This document shows, piece after piece, positions 6,998-14,158 of a DNA stretch of 29,191 nucleotides. Position 1 is the stretch's first letter. Each line of letters starts with the position of its first letter. The translations under genes were made by a program, and so were the position numbers. Below the pieces are notes generated by a model. That model was not told the origin of the DNA. It was given only the letters and a program-made list of their open reading frames with translations, and did no database searches. The DNA is from Clostridium sp. CAG:590. Lineage in GTDB: Bacteria; Bacillota; Clostridia; Lachnospirales; Lachnospiraceae. The stretch spans positions 15,489-44,679 of the forward strand of contig HF987855.1 of assembly GCA_000431135.1 (NCBI GenBank). Direction: 5' to 3'.

Positions 6998-8115
6998 CAC
7001 AGATTGACAAAAGTTCTCCAACCACACATGTTGTAGGCTACTATGAATAGAATTGCCGCAATTGTTGGCATTGGAATAAGTGCTGCATAAGGCATTAAGA
7101 CTACAAGTACCAGAACCAGTACAATGGCGTGCACCATTCCGGCAATCGGAGTGCGACCGCCATTTTTTATGTTGGCAGCAGTTCTGGCAATTGCACCGGT
7201 AGCTGGAATTCCACCGAAAAATGCAGAACCGAGATTTCCGATTCCCTGTGCGATTAGTTCCATGTTAGAACGATGATGAGAATTGATCATACTGTCTGCA
7301 ACGACACAGGATAGTAAGGATTCGATCGCTGCAAGAATGGCAATCGTAAAACCGTCTGACATTTCCGCCTGTAATATTTCCATGCTGAAATGCGGAATGT
7401 GAAATGGCGGTAAATGACTGCTGATCGTATACAGATCGCCAATTGTATTAACAGGAAGCTTCCCTGATTTTACTATTAGAATTCCTGCAATGACAGCAAT
7501 TAGAGAACCGGGAATGGTTTTGTTGACAAATGGCCATAAGATCAGGATGGCTAAGCAGATTATTCCAACAAGCAATGCCCACCCATTTATGGTGGAGAAA
7601 TAATGAATAACACACTGCATTTTTTCCATAGTCTCGACCGGCTTAACATTTCTTGCGTAAGTGAGACCAAAGAAATCTTTAAATTGACCGATCACGATGG
7701 TAACAGCAATACCTGCAGTAAATCCGGTGACGATTGTATAAGGGATAAATTTAATCAGTGCACCGACGCGAAATAATCCCATTAAGATCAGAAGTACACC
7801 GGCAATAATAGTGGCCATAATTAGTCCGTCCATTCCGTTACGTGCAACGATGCCGGCAACAATCGTTGCGAATGCAGCAGTCGGACCGGCAATCTGTACA
7901 CGACTTCCGCCGAAAAATGATATTAAAAATCCGGCTACGATAGCGGTATAGATACCCTGTTCCGGACCTACGCCAGATGCTAAAGCGAGCGCAATCGATA
8001 ATGGTAAGGCAATAATCGCGACAATTACGCCGGCGATGATATCTTTGATAAATTGTTGCTTACTGTAGTTTTTCATTACACTGAACAACATTGGTTTCAA
8101 TTTGTCTGGTTTCAT
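6973..8115 (-). CDS. SulP/SLC26-family anion transporter, C-terminally truncated (no STAS domain)
   Basis: 380 residues against about 500-560 for typical bacterial SulP proteins. A good site (GGGAG) precedes the ATG, and an extended -10 promoter lies upstream. The N-terminal core is intact: DIIAGVIVAIIALPLSIALA, GGSRVQIAGPTAAFATIV, TGFTAGIAVTIVIGQFKD and FGGIPATGAIARTAANIKNG are SulP landmarks. The protein stops just after AAILFIVAYNMCGWRTFVNL. From the family layout this removes about the last two membrane segments and the whole cytoplasmic STAS domain. The lost part is not found in another frame downstream, where the sequence is the flavoprotein gene. Anions carried by the family include sulfate, bicarbonate and dicarboxylates; the substrate is unknown. 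It may be a pseudogene with an intact front, or a functional short form. Confidence 0.85.
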   Translation of the reverse strand: MKPDKLKPMLFSVMKNYSKQQFIKDIIAGVIVAIIALPLSIALALASGVGPEQGIYTAIVAGFLISFFGGSRVQIAGPTAAFATIVAGIVARNGMDGLIMATIIAGVLLILMGLFRVGALIKFIPYTIVTGFTAGIAVTIVIGQFKDFFGLTYARNVKPVETMEKMQCVIHYFSTINGWALLVGIICLAILILWPFVNKTIPGSLIAVIAGILIVKSGKLPVNTIGDLYTISSHLPPFHIPHFSMEILQAEMSDGFTIAILAAIESLLSCVVADSMINSHHRSNMELIAQGIGNLGSAFFGGIPATGAIARTAANIKNGGRTPIAGMVHAIVLVLVLVVLMPYAALIPMPTIAAILFIVAYNMCGWRTFVNLCYADSPAR

Positions 8116-8172
8116 AGTGTTCTCTCCCTCAAATGTTTTATTTATTTAGGTGGTAAGTCACCCGAGTTCGAT

Positions 8173-8201
8173 ATTATAGCACTTTGACAAGGGATTGACA
8201 A
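8173..8201 (-). promoter_or_regulatory. Promoter for the SulP gene
   Basis: On the minus strand TTGTCA (8201-8196) and TATAAT (8178-8173) are 17 bases apart, with an extended -10 TGC just before the TATAAT. The start codon is 58 bases downstream. Confidence 0.7.
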
Positions 8202-8209
8202 TAAAGTTC

Positions 8210-8238
8210 TTTATATGAATGGGATTTTCTGTTATACT
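8210..8238 (+). promoter_or_regulatory. Promoter for cmk
   Basis: TATACT at 8233-8238 with extended -10 TGT before it, and a weak -35 TTTATA at 8210-8215, 17 bases away. It leaves a leader of about 95 bases before cmk. It diverges from the SulP promoter. Confidence 0.55.
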
Positions 8239-8338
8239 ATATTGTGCGGTAAATACTATGAGAATGTTTTCTGATGCCTGAACGGATAATGCTGGCTTGG
8301 GTATTTCGCAAGTATTCGATAAGATGGGAGAGAAAAAT

Positions 8339-9004
8339 ATGGCAGCAATAGCAATTGATGGACCAGCTGGTGCGGGAAAAAGTACCATTGCAAAAAAGGT
8401 AGCAAAAGAGTTAGGATATATATATGTAGATACTGGCGCAATGTATCGTGCAATTGCATATTATATGGTTACTAATCGGATTGATATTGAAAATGATGAG
8501 GAATTAGAAGCGGCATGCAGCCGGATCACGATCCGGATAGCGTATGAAGATGGTGTACAGCAGGTATATCTGAACGATGAAAATGTCACTCCGTATTTAA
8601 GAACAGAGGAAACAGGCAATATGGCTTCGAAGTCATCTGCAAAAGCGCCTGTGAGAGCTGCATTATTAGATCTTCAAAGAGATATGGCAAAAGAATATGA
8701 TGTAGTAATGGACGGAAGAGATATTGGAACAAATGTGTTACCGGATGCAGAAGTCAAGATTTATCTGACTGCATCCTCTCATGAAAGGGCAAATCGTCGT
8801 TACAAAGAATTGGTCGAAAAAGGAGAATCACCTGATTTTGATCAGATAGAGGCTGATATCATAGAAAGAGATAACCGGGATATGAACCGTGCAATCGCAC
8901 CTTTGAGACAGGCGGAGGATGCTGTTTTGGTAGATAGTTCGGATATGACTATTGAAGAGGTTGTTCAGGCAATCTTAAAAGCGGCAGATAAGATTGAAAA
9001 ATAA
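8339..9004 (+). CDS. cmk: Cytidylate kinase
   Basis: 221 residues, the normal size. The ATG at 8339 follows GGGAG (8326-8330) by 8 bases; the in-frame TTG at 8297 would add residues not seen in the family. The P-loop is GPAGAGKST at residues 8-16, followed by GYIYVDTGAMYRA, the CMP-binding segment. Later come VVMDGRDIGTNVLPDAEVKIYLTAS and the lid with RRYKEL and RDNRDMNRAIAPLRQAEDA. It phosphorylates CMP and dCMP with ATP in the cytoplasm. The next gene is the ispH-rpsA fusion, 58 bases on; the cmk next to rpsA arrangement is widespread in bacteria and supports one transcription unit. Confidence 0.96.
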   Translation: MAAIAIDGPAGAGKSTIAKKVAKELGYIYVDTGAMYRAIAYYMVTNRIDIENDEELEAACSRITIRIAYEDGVQQVYLNDENVTPYLRTEETGNMASKSSAKAPVRAALLDLQRDMAKEYDVVMDGRDIGTNVLPDAEVKIYLTASSHERANRRYKELVEKGESPDFDQIEADIIERDNRDMNRAIAPLRQAEDAVLVDSSDMTIEEVVQAILKAADKIEK

Positions 9005-9062
9005 TTATTTTATAGTGATATGCATATAGATAATGACGTGAATGAAGGAGATGCAGGGAAAT

Positions 9063-10991
9063 ATGCAGGTTATATTAGCGAAGACGGCAGGGTTCTGCTT
9101 TGGCGTAAAGCGAGCTGTGGATATGGTATATGAGCAGGCTGAACACGGAGATGTTTACACTTATGGGCCAATCATTCACAATGAAGAAGTTGTAAAGGAC
9201 TTGGAAGATAAAGGTGTTTCCATTATTCATAACGAAGAGGAATTAAAACAGTTAAGGAAAGGTACGGTTGTGATCCGTTCTCACGGAGTGGAACGCCGGA
9301 TCTATGAGGAAGCAGGAGAACATCATTTGAATCTTGTTGATGCAACCTGCCCGTTTGTTAAGAAAATTCATAATATTGTCGATAAGGATAGTGCAAAAGG
9401 AAATCAGATCATTATTATTGGCAATAAACATCATCCGGAAGTTCAGGGAATCTGCGGATGGTGTAATACACAACCAATTGTGATTGAAAGCGAAGAAGAG
9501 GCAGTGAATCTATTGGATTTTGGTGGAAAAGAACTAAGTCTGGTGGCGCAGACGACATTTAATCACAAGAAATTCAATAAGATGGTTGAAATTTTTGAAA
9601 AAAAAGGTTATAATATAACCGTTTATAACACCATATGCAATGCAACAGAGGAGCGACAGAAAGAAGCTTGTGAGATTGCAAAGCAGGTAGATGCGATGAT
9701 TGTGATTGGTGGCAAGACCAGTTCGAATACGCAAAAGCTATATGAGATTAGCAAAAGAGAATGTGCAAATACTTACTATATACAGACACTCGTTGACTTG
9801 GATTTGGCTACTTTTGAATCCGTTGGTAGGGTAGGTATTACTGCAGGGGCATCTACCCCTAATCAAATTATTAAGGAGGTTCATGGTAGCATGGCAGAAG
9901 ATTTTGGAACAATGTTTGAAGCTAGTTTGGCAGAGGAGAGCAGAATTAGCGCAGGAAAGATCGTGAAAGGAACTGTTATTGATGTAAAGGATGACGAGAT
10001 CATTTTGAACATTAATTACAAGGCAGATGGTATCATCACAAAGAACGAGTATTCTAATGATGCGAATATTTCTTTGAAAGATAAGGTACAGGTAGGCGAG
10101 ACGATTGAGGCTAAGGTAATTAAGACCAATGATGGAGATGGACAGGTACTATTATCTGTTAAGCGTGTTGCTGCTGAGAAGGCAAATGAGAAGTTAGAAG
10201 AAGCATACAATAATGAAGAAGTATTAAAAGGAGTTGTTACTCAGGTATTAGACGGTGGATTAAGTGTTACTGTTGATGAAGCCAGAGTATTTATTCCGGC
10301 AAGTCTTGTTTCTGATATGTATGAGAAGGATTTATCTAAGTACAAAGATCAGGAGATCGAGTTCAAGATTACAGAGTTTAATCCTCGCAAGAGAAGAATC
10401 ATTGGTAACCGTAAGATGTTGATCGAAGCAGAGAAGAAGGCTGCTAAGGAAGCATTATTTGCACGTATCAATGTAGGTGATACAGTAGAAGGAACTGTTA
10501 AGAATGTAACAGATTTTGGTGCATTTATTGATTTAGGCGGAGCAGACGGATTACTTCATATCTCTGAGATGTCTTGGGGAAGAGTTGATAATCCGAAGAA
10601 GTTATTCAATGTCGGAGATCATGTAAAAGCATTGATCAAGGATATTCAGGGTGAGAAGATTGCATTAAGCCTTAAGTTTGAGGATACGAATCCATGGCTT
10701 ACAGCTGCTGATAAGTATGCAATTGGCAATGTGGTTACTGGTAAAGTTGCAAGAATGACAGATTTTGGTGCATTCATTGAATTAGAGCCGGGTGTTGATG
10801 CATTATTACATGTATCTCAGATTGCAAAAGAGCATATTGATAAGCCTTCAAGTGTATTATCTGTTGGTCAGGAAGTTGAAGCTAAGGTTGTTGATTTCAA
10901 ACCGGAAGAGAGAAAGATCAGTCTTAGCATGAAAGCATTACTTCCGGATGATGAGGAAGAGGCTGTTGAAGAAGCTCCTGTTGAAGAGTAA
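9063..10991 (+). CDS. ispH: Fusion of IspH (HMBPP reductase) with ribosomal protein S1
   Basis: 642 residues from the ATG at 9063, where canonical IspH begins (MQVILAKTAGFCFGVKRA); in-frame ATGs at 9042 and 9051 are possible alternatives. Residues 1-275 are IspH with the three iron-sulfur cysteines Cys12, Cys96 (DATCPFVKK) and Cys192 (NTICNATEERQ). It makes IPP and DMAPP in the last step of the MEP isoprenoid pathway. Residues 298-625 hold four S1 RNA-binding repeats; the last two contain FGAFIDL and FGAFIEL. The acidic tail is usual for S1. S1 helps bind mRNA to the 30S subunit. Such fusions are known in Clostridia, so this is not an assembly error. The junction has an in-frame Shine-Dalgarno and ATG (see separate entry), and lysine codon use changes there. 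A strong terminator follows. Confidence 0.95.
   Translation: MQVILAKTAGFCFGVKRAVDMVYEQAEHGDVYTYGPIIHNEEVVKDLEDKGVSIIHNEEELKQLRKGTVVIRSHGVERRIYEEAGEHHLNLVDATCPFVKKIHNIVDKDSAKGNQIIIIGNKHHPEVQGICGWCNTQPIVIESEEEAVNLLDFGGKELSLVAQTTFNHKKFNKMVEIFEKKGYNITVYNTICNATEERQKEACEIAKQVDAMIVIGGKTSSNTQKLYEISKRECANTYYIQTLVDLDLATFESVGRVGITAGASTPNQIIKEVHGSMAEDFGTMFEASLAEESRISAGKIVKGTVIDVKDDEIILNINYKADGIITKNEYSNDANISLKDKVQVGETIEAKVIKTNDGDGQVLLSVKRVAAEKANEKLEEAYNNEEVLKGVVTQVLDGGLSVTVDEARVFIPASLVSDMYEKDLSKYKDQEIEFKITEFNPRKRRIIGNRKMLIEAEKKAAKEALFARINVGDTVEGTVKNVTDFGAFIDLGGADGLLHISEMSWGRVDNPKKLFNVGDHVKALIKDIQGEKIALSLKFEDTNPWLTAADKYAIGNVVTGKVARMTDFGAFIELEPGVDALLHVSQIAKEHIDKPSSVLSVGQEVEAKVVDFKPEERKISLSMKALLPDDEEEAVEEAPVEE
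9873..9893 (+). promoter_or_regulatory. Internal ribosome binding site and ATG for a free S1 protein
   Basis: AAGGAGGT at 9873-9880 is followed by an in-frame ATG at 9891, 11 bases after GGAGG. The protein from this ATG would be 366 residues starting MAEDFGTMFEASLAEE, which looks like the natural start of a stand-alone S1. Use of the site is inference. Confidence 0.55.
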
Positions 10992-11006
10992 TTACGGATT
11001 ATAATG

Positions 11007-11039
11007 AACCTCGCCTTAGTCAGTAAGGCGAGGTTTTTT
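11007..11039 (+). terminator. Strong intrinsic terminator after ispH-rpsA
   Basis: A perfect 12-bp stem, AACCTCGCCTTA with TAAGGCGAGGTT (11007-11018 with 11024-11035), has a 5-base loop and is followed by T residues, 16 bases after the stop. Confidence 0.95.
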
Positions 11040-11111
11040 GTATGTATATAAAAAAAGTGAGTATTCAGTTTGATTTTTTTATAGGGATATTGATTAGAAG
11101 GGAAACGCTGT

Positions 11112-11888
11112 ATGGGATATGATTATGAAAACTTTAAAAATGATGTATATCAATTAACAAATATTAATTTGTCGTTGTATAAGGAACGTCAGATGAAACG
11201 CCGGATTGAATCTTTGATGAAACGAAAAGGATTTGATACCTTTGATACATATTTTGCGGCAATGAAGAAAGATCAGATATTGTTGAAGGCATTTGTGAGT
11301 TACCTGACGATCAATGTATCTGAATTTTATCGTAACCCAAAACAATGGGAACTGTTTGAGAAACAAATGATTCCCTACATGGAGAATAAATTTGGAAGTC
11401 AGATGCATATATGGAGTGCAGCCTGCTCGACAGGTGATGAACCTTATACAATTGCGATGATCTTAGCCAGACATTTTCCGCTGAAACAGATTCATATTTA
11501 TGCAACAGATATTGATGCGGATGTCTTGAATTTTGCAAAGGAAGGCGTGTATAGTGAACGGAGTCTGGAACGCCTGCCAGAGGATATGTTACGGAAACAT
11601 TTTACAAAGTTAGATCACGGATATCAGATTAATGATGATATTAAGGCATGTGTGGAGTTTCGCAAACATAATCTGTTAGAAGATAAATATCCATCGGGAA
11701 TGCATATGATCGTGTGTCGTAATGTTGTAATCTATTTTACAGATGAGGCAAAAGATAAGGTATATGAGAAATTTCACAATACACTTGTCAAAGATGGAAT
11801 TCTTTTTATCGGAAGTACCGAACAAATTATTCATGCGAAAGAGATTGGATTTGAATCTGTTGATTCATTCTTCTATAAAAAAGCTTAG
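11112..11888 (+). CDS. cheR: CheR-type chemoreceptor glutamate methyltransferase
   Basis: 258 residues, the normal CheR length. The ATG follows GAAGGGAAA. Residues 1-75 are the CheR N-terminal helical domain (YKERQMKRRIESLMKRKG). Then come VSYLTINVSEFYRNPKQW, the SAM-binding IWSAACSTGDEPYTIAM, the acidic IYATDIDADVL, and the late motif IVCRNVVIYF. It methylates glutamates of chemoreceptors with S-adenosylmethionine. No other chemotaxis or flagellar gene lies in the window, and it is a single-gene unit between two terminators. It may serve a chemotaxis system encoded elsewhere. Family assignment is strong; a link to swimming is not shown. Confidence 0.92.
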   Translation: MGYDYENFKNDVYQLTNINLSLYKERQMKRRIESLMKRKGFDTFDTYFAAMKKDQILLKAFVSYLTINVSEFYRNPKQWELFEKQMIPYMENKFGSQMHIWSAACSTGDEPYTIAMILARHFPLKQIHIYATDIDADVLNFAKEGVYSERSLERLPEDMLRKHFTKLDHGYQINDDIKACVEFRKHNLLEDKYPSGMHMIVCRNVVIYFTDEAKDKVYEKFHNTLVKDGILFIGSTEQIIHAKEIGFESVDSFFYKKA

Positions 11889-11900
11889 AAACTATAAAAT

Positions 11901-11952
11901 GGTGAATATATTAGTATGGTATGAATCATACAATATATTCACCGTTTTTTTT
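11901..11952 (+). terminator. Terminator after cheR, probably shared by both strands
   Basis: A 12-bp perfect stem GGTGAATATATT/AATATATTCACC (11901-11912 with 11932-11943), extended inside by GTATG/CATAC, is followed by eight T (11945-11952). On the minus strand the same hairpin follows the stop of the opposite gene and is followed by a weaker T-rich stretch. Confidence 0.9.
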
Positions 11953-12685
11953 ACATAGCGTCTCTTAACAGATCATTATAGTTACACAATTCAGAAAGAT
12001 TCCAATCCTGTTCTAAAATATCGCGTATTGTCTGCATGGGAATGTTTAGCTTTTTTAATGTTTGAATTGCATGATAAGTACAGTGGCGTATTCCATTTTG
12101 TTGTCCGATGTGCAGTCCGGTTTTGATTCCGGAGGATATGCCGGTTTGAATGCCGGATTTGTATATAGTCTTTTCATTGTAAGTTAAGGAAGAAACGTCT
12201 AATATGTTACAGAGGATAGACTGCACAGTTGGATGCTCATATGTAAAATGGCGGATCACCATGTCAGACATTCGCAATATAGTACATTGTTCTAATATTG
12301 TTATCTGACCGGAGACAAAAAGAGCATCTAACTGTTCTGTGATAGTTTTCCATTCTTTTTTTAAATTATTCTGCAAAGCGGAATCTGCTTCAATTACATC
12401 CAGTTTTGATTGATATTTGAATATATAGAATGGAATCAGGATATATAAGTTTCTGTCGAAAATGGTATCAAGTGTATATTTGGGGAGAATGGTTAGAAAA
12501 CAGGAATACGCCCAATCCGGTTCAGATGTGGATGTAACATATTGCTGAAATGCACGCTCGTTTAAAAGTGGTGTATAGTATTTGGGACAATCGGTGATCA
12601 GTGACAGAAAAATATTGTTGTAAACAGAATCGGAAGCAGATTCCTGAATTCCGTAAAAATATGAGTCTTTTGTATGTTGATTCAT
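11951..12685 (-). CDS. Rpn/PD-(D/E)XK-nuclease-type transposase-like protein, nuclease core apparently lost
   Basis: 244 residues. From about residue 70 the sequence resembles a family common in Lachnospiraceae and often labelled Rpn or PD-(D/E)XK putative transposase: TLDTIFDRNLYILIPFYIFKYQ, then GQITILEQCTILRMSDMVIRHF, then a glycine-periodic stretch (SGIQTGISSGIKTGLHIGQ) and a C-terminal helix pair. The first 70 residues are too short to hold the D, E and K catalytic core that normally precedes this part, and I see no such motif. The gene may be an internally deleted remnant or a nuclease-free derivative. A GGGGG-containing site stands upstream of the ATG. The neighbouring repeat array supports a mobile or decayed origin. 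Family assignment is from memory of the pattern and moderate. Confidence 0.6.
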   Translation of the reverse strand: MNQHTKDSYFYGIQESASDSVYNNIFLSLITDCPKYYTPLLNERAFQQYVTSTSEPDWAYSCFLTILPKYTLDTIFDRNLYILIPFYIFKYQSKLDVIEADSALQNNLKKEWKTITEQLDALFVSGQITILEQCTILRMSDMVIRHFTYEHPTVQSILCNILDVSSLTYNEKTIYKSGIQTGISSGIKTGLHIGQQNGIRHCTYHAIQTLKKLNIPMQTIRDILEQDWNLSELCNYNDLLRDAM

Positions 12686-12703
12686 TTGGATATGAATACC
12701 CCC

Positions 12704-12731
12704 TTTATAATAGTGAGATTAAAAGCTGTAA
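12704..12731 (-). promoter_or_regulatory. Possible promoter of the Rpn-like gene
   Basis: On the minus strand TTACAG (12731-12726) and TATAAA (12709-12704) are 16 bases apart. Just upstream is a 12-bp palindrome TACACATGTGTA (12732-12743), which could be an operator. Confidence 0.3.
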
Positions 12732-12799
12732 TACACATGTGTAACAAAGAAATTTCTAAGTTGCAAGAGATAGTAACACATTTTAACGGGAAATACAAC

Positions 12800-12944
12800 A
12801 ATTATGACTAAAAATGCAAAATAAAATTCATTTGTACATAATTACCCCTTGATTATGTTCAGCCAGAACATAAAATGTACATAAAAAAGCCATAATTATG
12901 TTCTGGAAAACAAAATTATGACTTTTTGTACATAATTATGACTA
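12800..12944. repeat. Array of short direct and inverted repeats
   Basis: This gene-free, AT-rich stretch between the two minus-strand genes holds TGTACATAA three times (12834, 12876, 12927), AATTATGACT three times (12800, 12914, 12934), and the 14-mer TTTGTACATAATTA twice (12831, 12925). It also holds an 11-bp inverted repeat CCAGAACATAA/TTATGTTCTGG (12863-12873 with 12896-12906), which competes with a second pairing TTATGTTC/GAACATAA (12853-12860 with 12866-12873). Multiple short repeats of this kind are typical of recombinase-binding ends of mobile elements, but no recombinase gene is present. The identity is not established. Confidence 0.75.
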
Positions 12945-12946
12945 TT

Positions 12947-14041
12947 TTATGAGATTGCGAAACAATTCAGTAAAGATTGGATATAAATGATTTTTAAGTC
13001 TTGCGGTGCCGATGCTAATGATTGAAGGGTTTGGTAATATTCGGTTGAATGGGGATCTTCTTTGTATATGTCAAAAGCATCTGTGGTAAAACAAGGAATA
13101 AAATCATCGGTTTGTTTTATATAGCTTGTGTTTTTTGTTGCTTTTATGCGCCGGGAAGGTTCTACATAGGTTGCCACGCTTTTATGAATCGCCATATCTT
13201 CTTCCGGGAGATAATAATAATTTTTGTAATCATCAAAATAATGAGGAAGTGTGGTGTGAATGATGGGTATGCAAAGCTGCGCCTGTTGTTCCGATGCGTT
13301 CAAATAGAGATTATGCCGTGTAAGTGCAATTCGCTTTGGCAGATCAAATGAACTATCGTAATTAAAACGAATCGTCAATTGTTGTGGTGTAATGTCTAAT
13401 TGAATATTATAAGGCAGCATTTGTTCAAAAAATGCTTTGTAATTGAGAATTACACTAACTTGTGGCATACCAAGCAGATCATCATGGTTGTGCAGTAATA
13501 AGAGTTGTTCTTCCTTTTCGTTTGGTCTGGCAACGTAACGTTGATATATGTGAATCAATTCTTTTCCGGAATACGTATCATTCCGGGTGATGCCTAAATA
13601 ATCTTCAACGGCAGTCTGTTTTAAGCTGTCCAAAGACAATATATCCTTATAAGGACGTATCAATCGATAGATGTCAATTTGTTGCAGGTTCTCATAAATA
13701 AGATTGTCTGATTGGTATTTGGAATGTTTGGTTCGAAGATACGGAAGATCAAAACCAAGTCCGTTAAAATGGACAAGACAATCAAAATGTTTGCTGAAGT
13801 CATTAAAAGCACATAGCAGTGCCTGCTCGCTATAACCATCCTCGTTGAACCATTGACGGATATGAATTTTGTTATCTTCGTACCACAATACACCAATTAG
13901 ATAAAGTGTTGTATGGGCAGCAGCAAAACCGGTTGTTTCAATATCGAAGAAAAGCAATCGGGAATCTGCATAGTTCAATTGAAAGTATGGGGGAAAGGAT
14001 AATGTATCCGTTATGTTTTCTGTATAATCAATCGTTTTCAT
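12947..14041 (-). CDS. YprB-like ribonuclease H-fold 3'-5' exonuclease
   Basis: 364 residues from an ATG with GAGGAG 7 bases upstream; a longer in-frame start exists but has no good site. Residues 28-200 form a DEDD exonuclease domain: FFDIETTGF with Asp33 and Glu35, HFNGLGFDLPYL with Asp98, and HNHDDLLGM with Asp187/Asp188. The rest (about 200-364) is a less conserved region seen in clostridial YprB-like proteins, including strand-rich segments and a short C-terminal helix. The family is predicted to cut nucleic acid from the 3' end with two metal ions; its biological substrate is not known to me. The gene diverges from ruvA and stands alone, with the repeat array directly after its stop. 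Confidence 0.82.
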   Translation of the reverse strand: MKTIDYTENITDTLSFPPYFQLNYADSRLLFFDIETTGFAAAHTTLYLIGVLWYEDNKIHIRQWFNEDGYSEQALLCAFNDFSKHFDCLVHFNGLGFDLPYLRTKHSKYQSDNLIYENLQQIDIYRLIRPYKDILSLDSLKQTAVEDYLGITRNDTYSGKELIHIYQRYVARPNEKEEQLLLLHNHDDLLGMPQVSVILNYKAFFEQMLPYNIQLDITPQQLTIRFNYDSSFDLPKRIALTRHNLYLNASEQQAQLCIPIIHTTLPHYFDDYKNYYYLPEEDMAIHKSVATYVEPSRRIKATKNTSYIKQTDDFIPCFTTDAFDIYKEDPHSTEYYQTLQSLASAPQDLKIIYIQSLLNCFAIS

Positions 14042-14084
14042 AGTCAGTCTCCTCTTAGAATAAAATGCTGTCTGACAAGAATCT

Positions 14085-14093
14085 ATCATAGCA
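14085..14093 (-). promoter_or_regulatory. Extended -10 promoter for the YprB-like gene
   Basis: On the minus strand TGCTATGAT (14093-14085) is an extended -10 with no clear -35. It is back to back with the ruvA promoter. Confidence 0.5.
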
Positions 14094-14108
14094 TAATATG
14101 AAAGAATG

Positions 14109-14117
14109 TGCTATAAT
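14109..14117 (+). promoter_or_regulatory. Extended -10 promoter for ruvAB
   Basis: TGCTATAAT at 14109-14117 is a perfect extended -10; no good -35 is seen 17 bases before. It lies 42 bases before the chosen ruvA start. Confidence 0.65.
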
Positions 14118-14158
14118 CAAACAGGAAATTGAGAGATATCATCATGAAAGAGGTTTGT

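Noticed and set aside
8247..8309. Long-range pairing in the cmk leader as a possible riboswitch.
   Set aside because: The pairing (GCG-AAATAC with GTATTT-CGC) is short with a bulge, and I recognise no known riboswitch core.
9598..9605. Run of eight A inside the IspH part, a possible slippery site.
   Set aside because: The frame continues correctly into conserved IspH and S1 sequence, and no alternative product in another frame is sensible.
9063..10991. The ispH-rpsA fusion as a possible assembly error.
   Set aside because: The same fusion is established in Clostridia, the frame is unbroken, and all IspH cysteines and four S1 repeats are present.
12800..12944. The repeat array as a CRISPR or as replication iterons.
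   Set aside because: Repeats are 9-14 bases with irregular spacing and no spacers of equal length, and no Cas or Rep gene is present.
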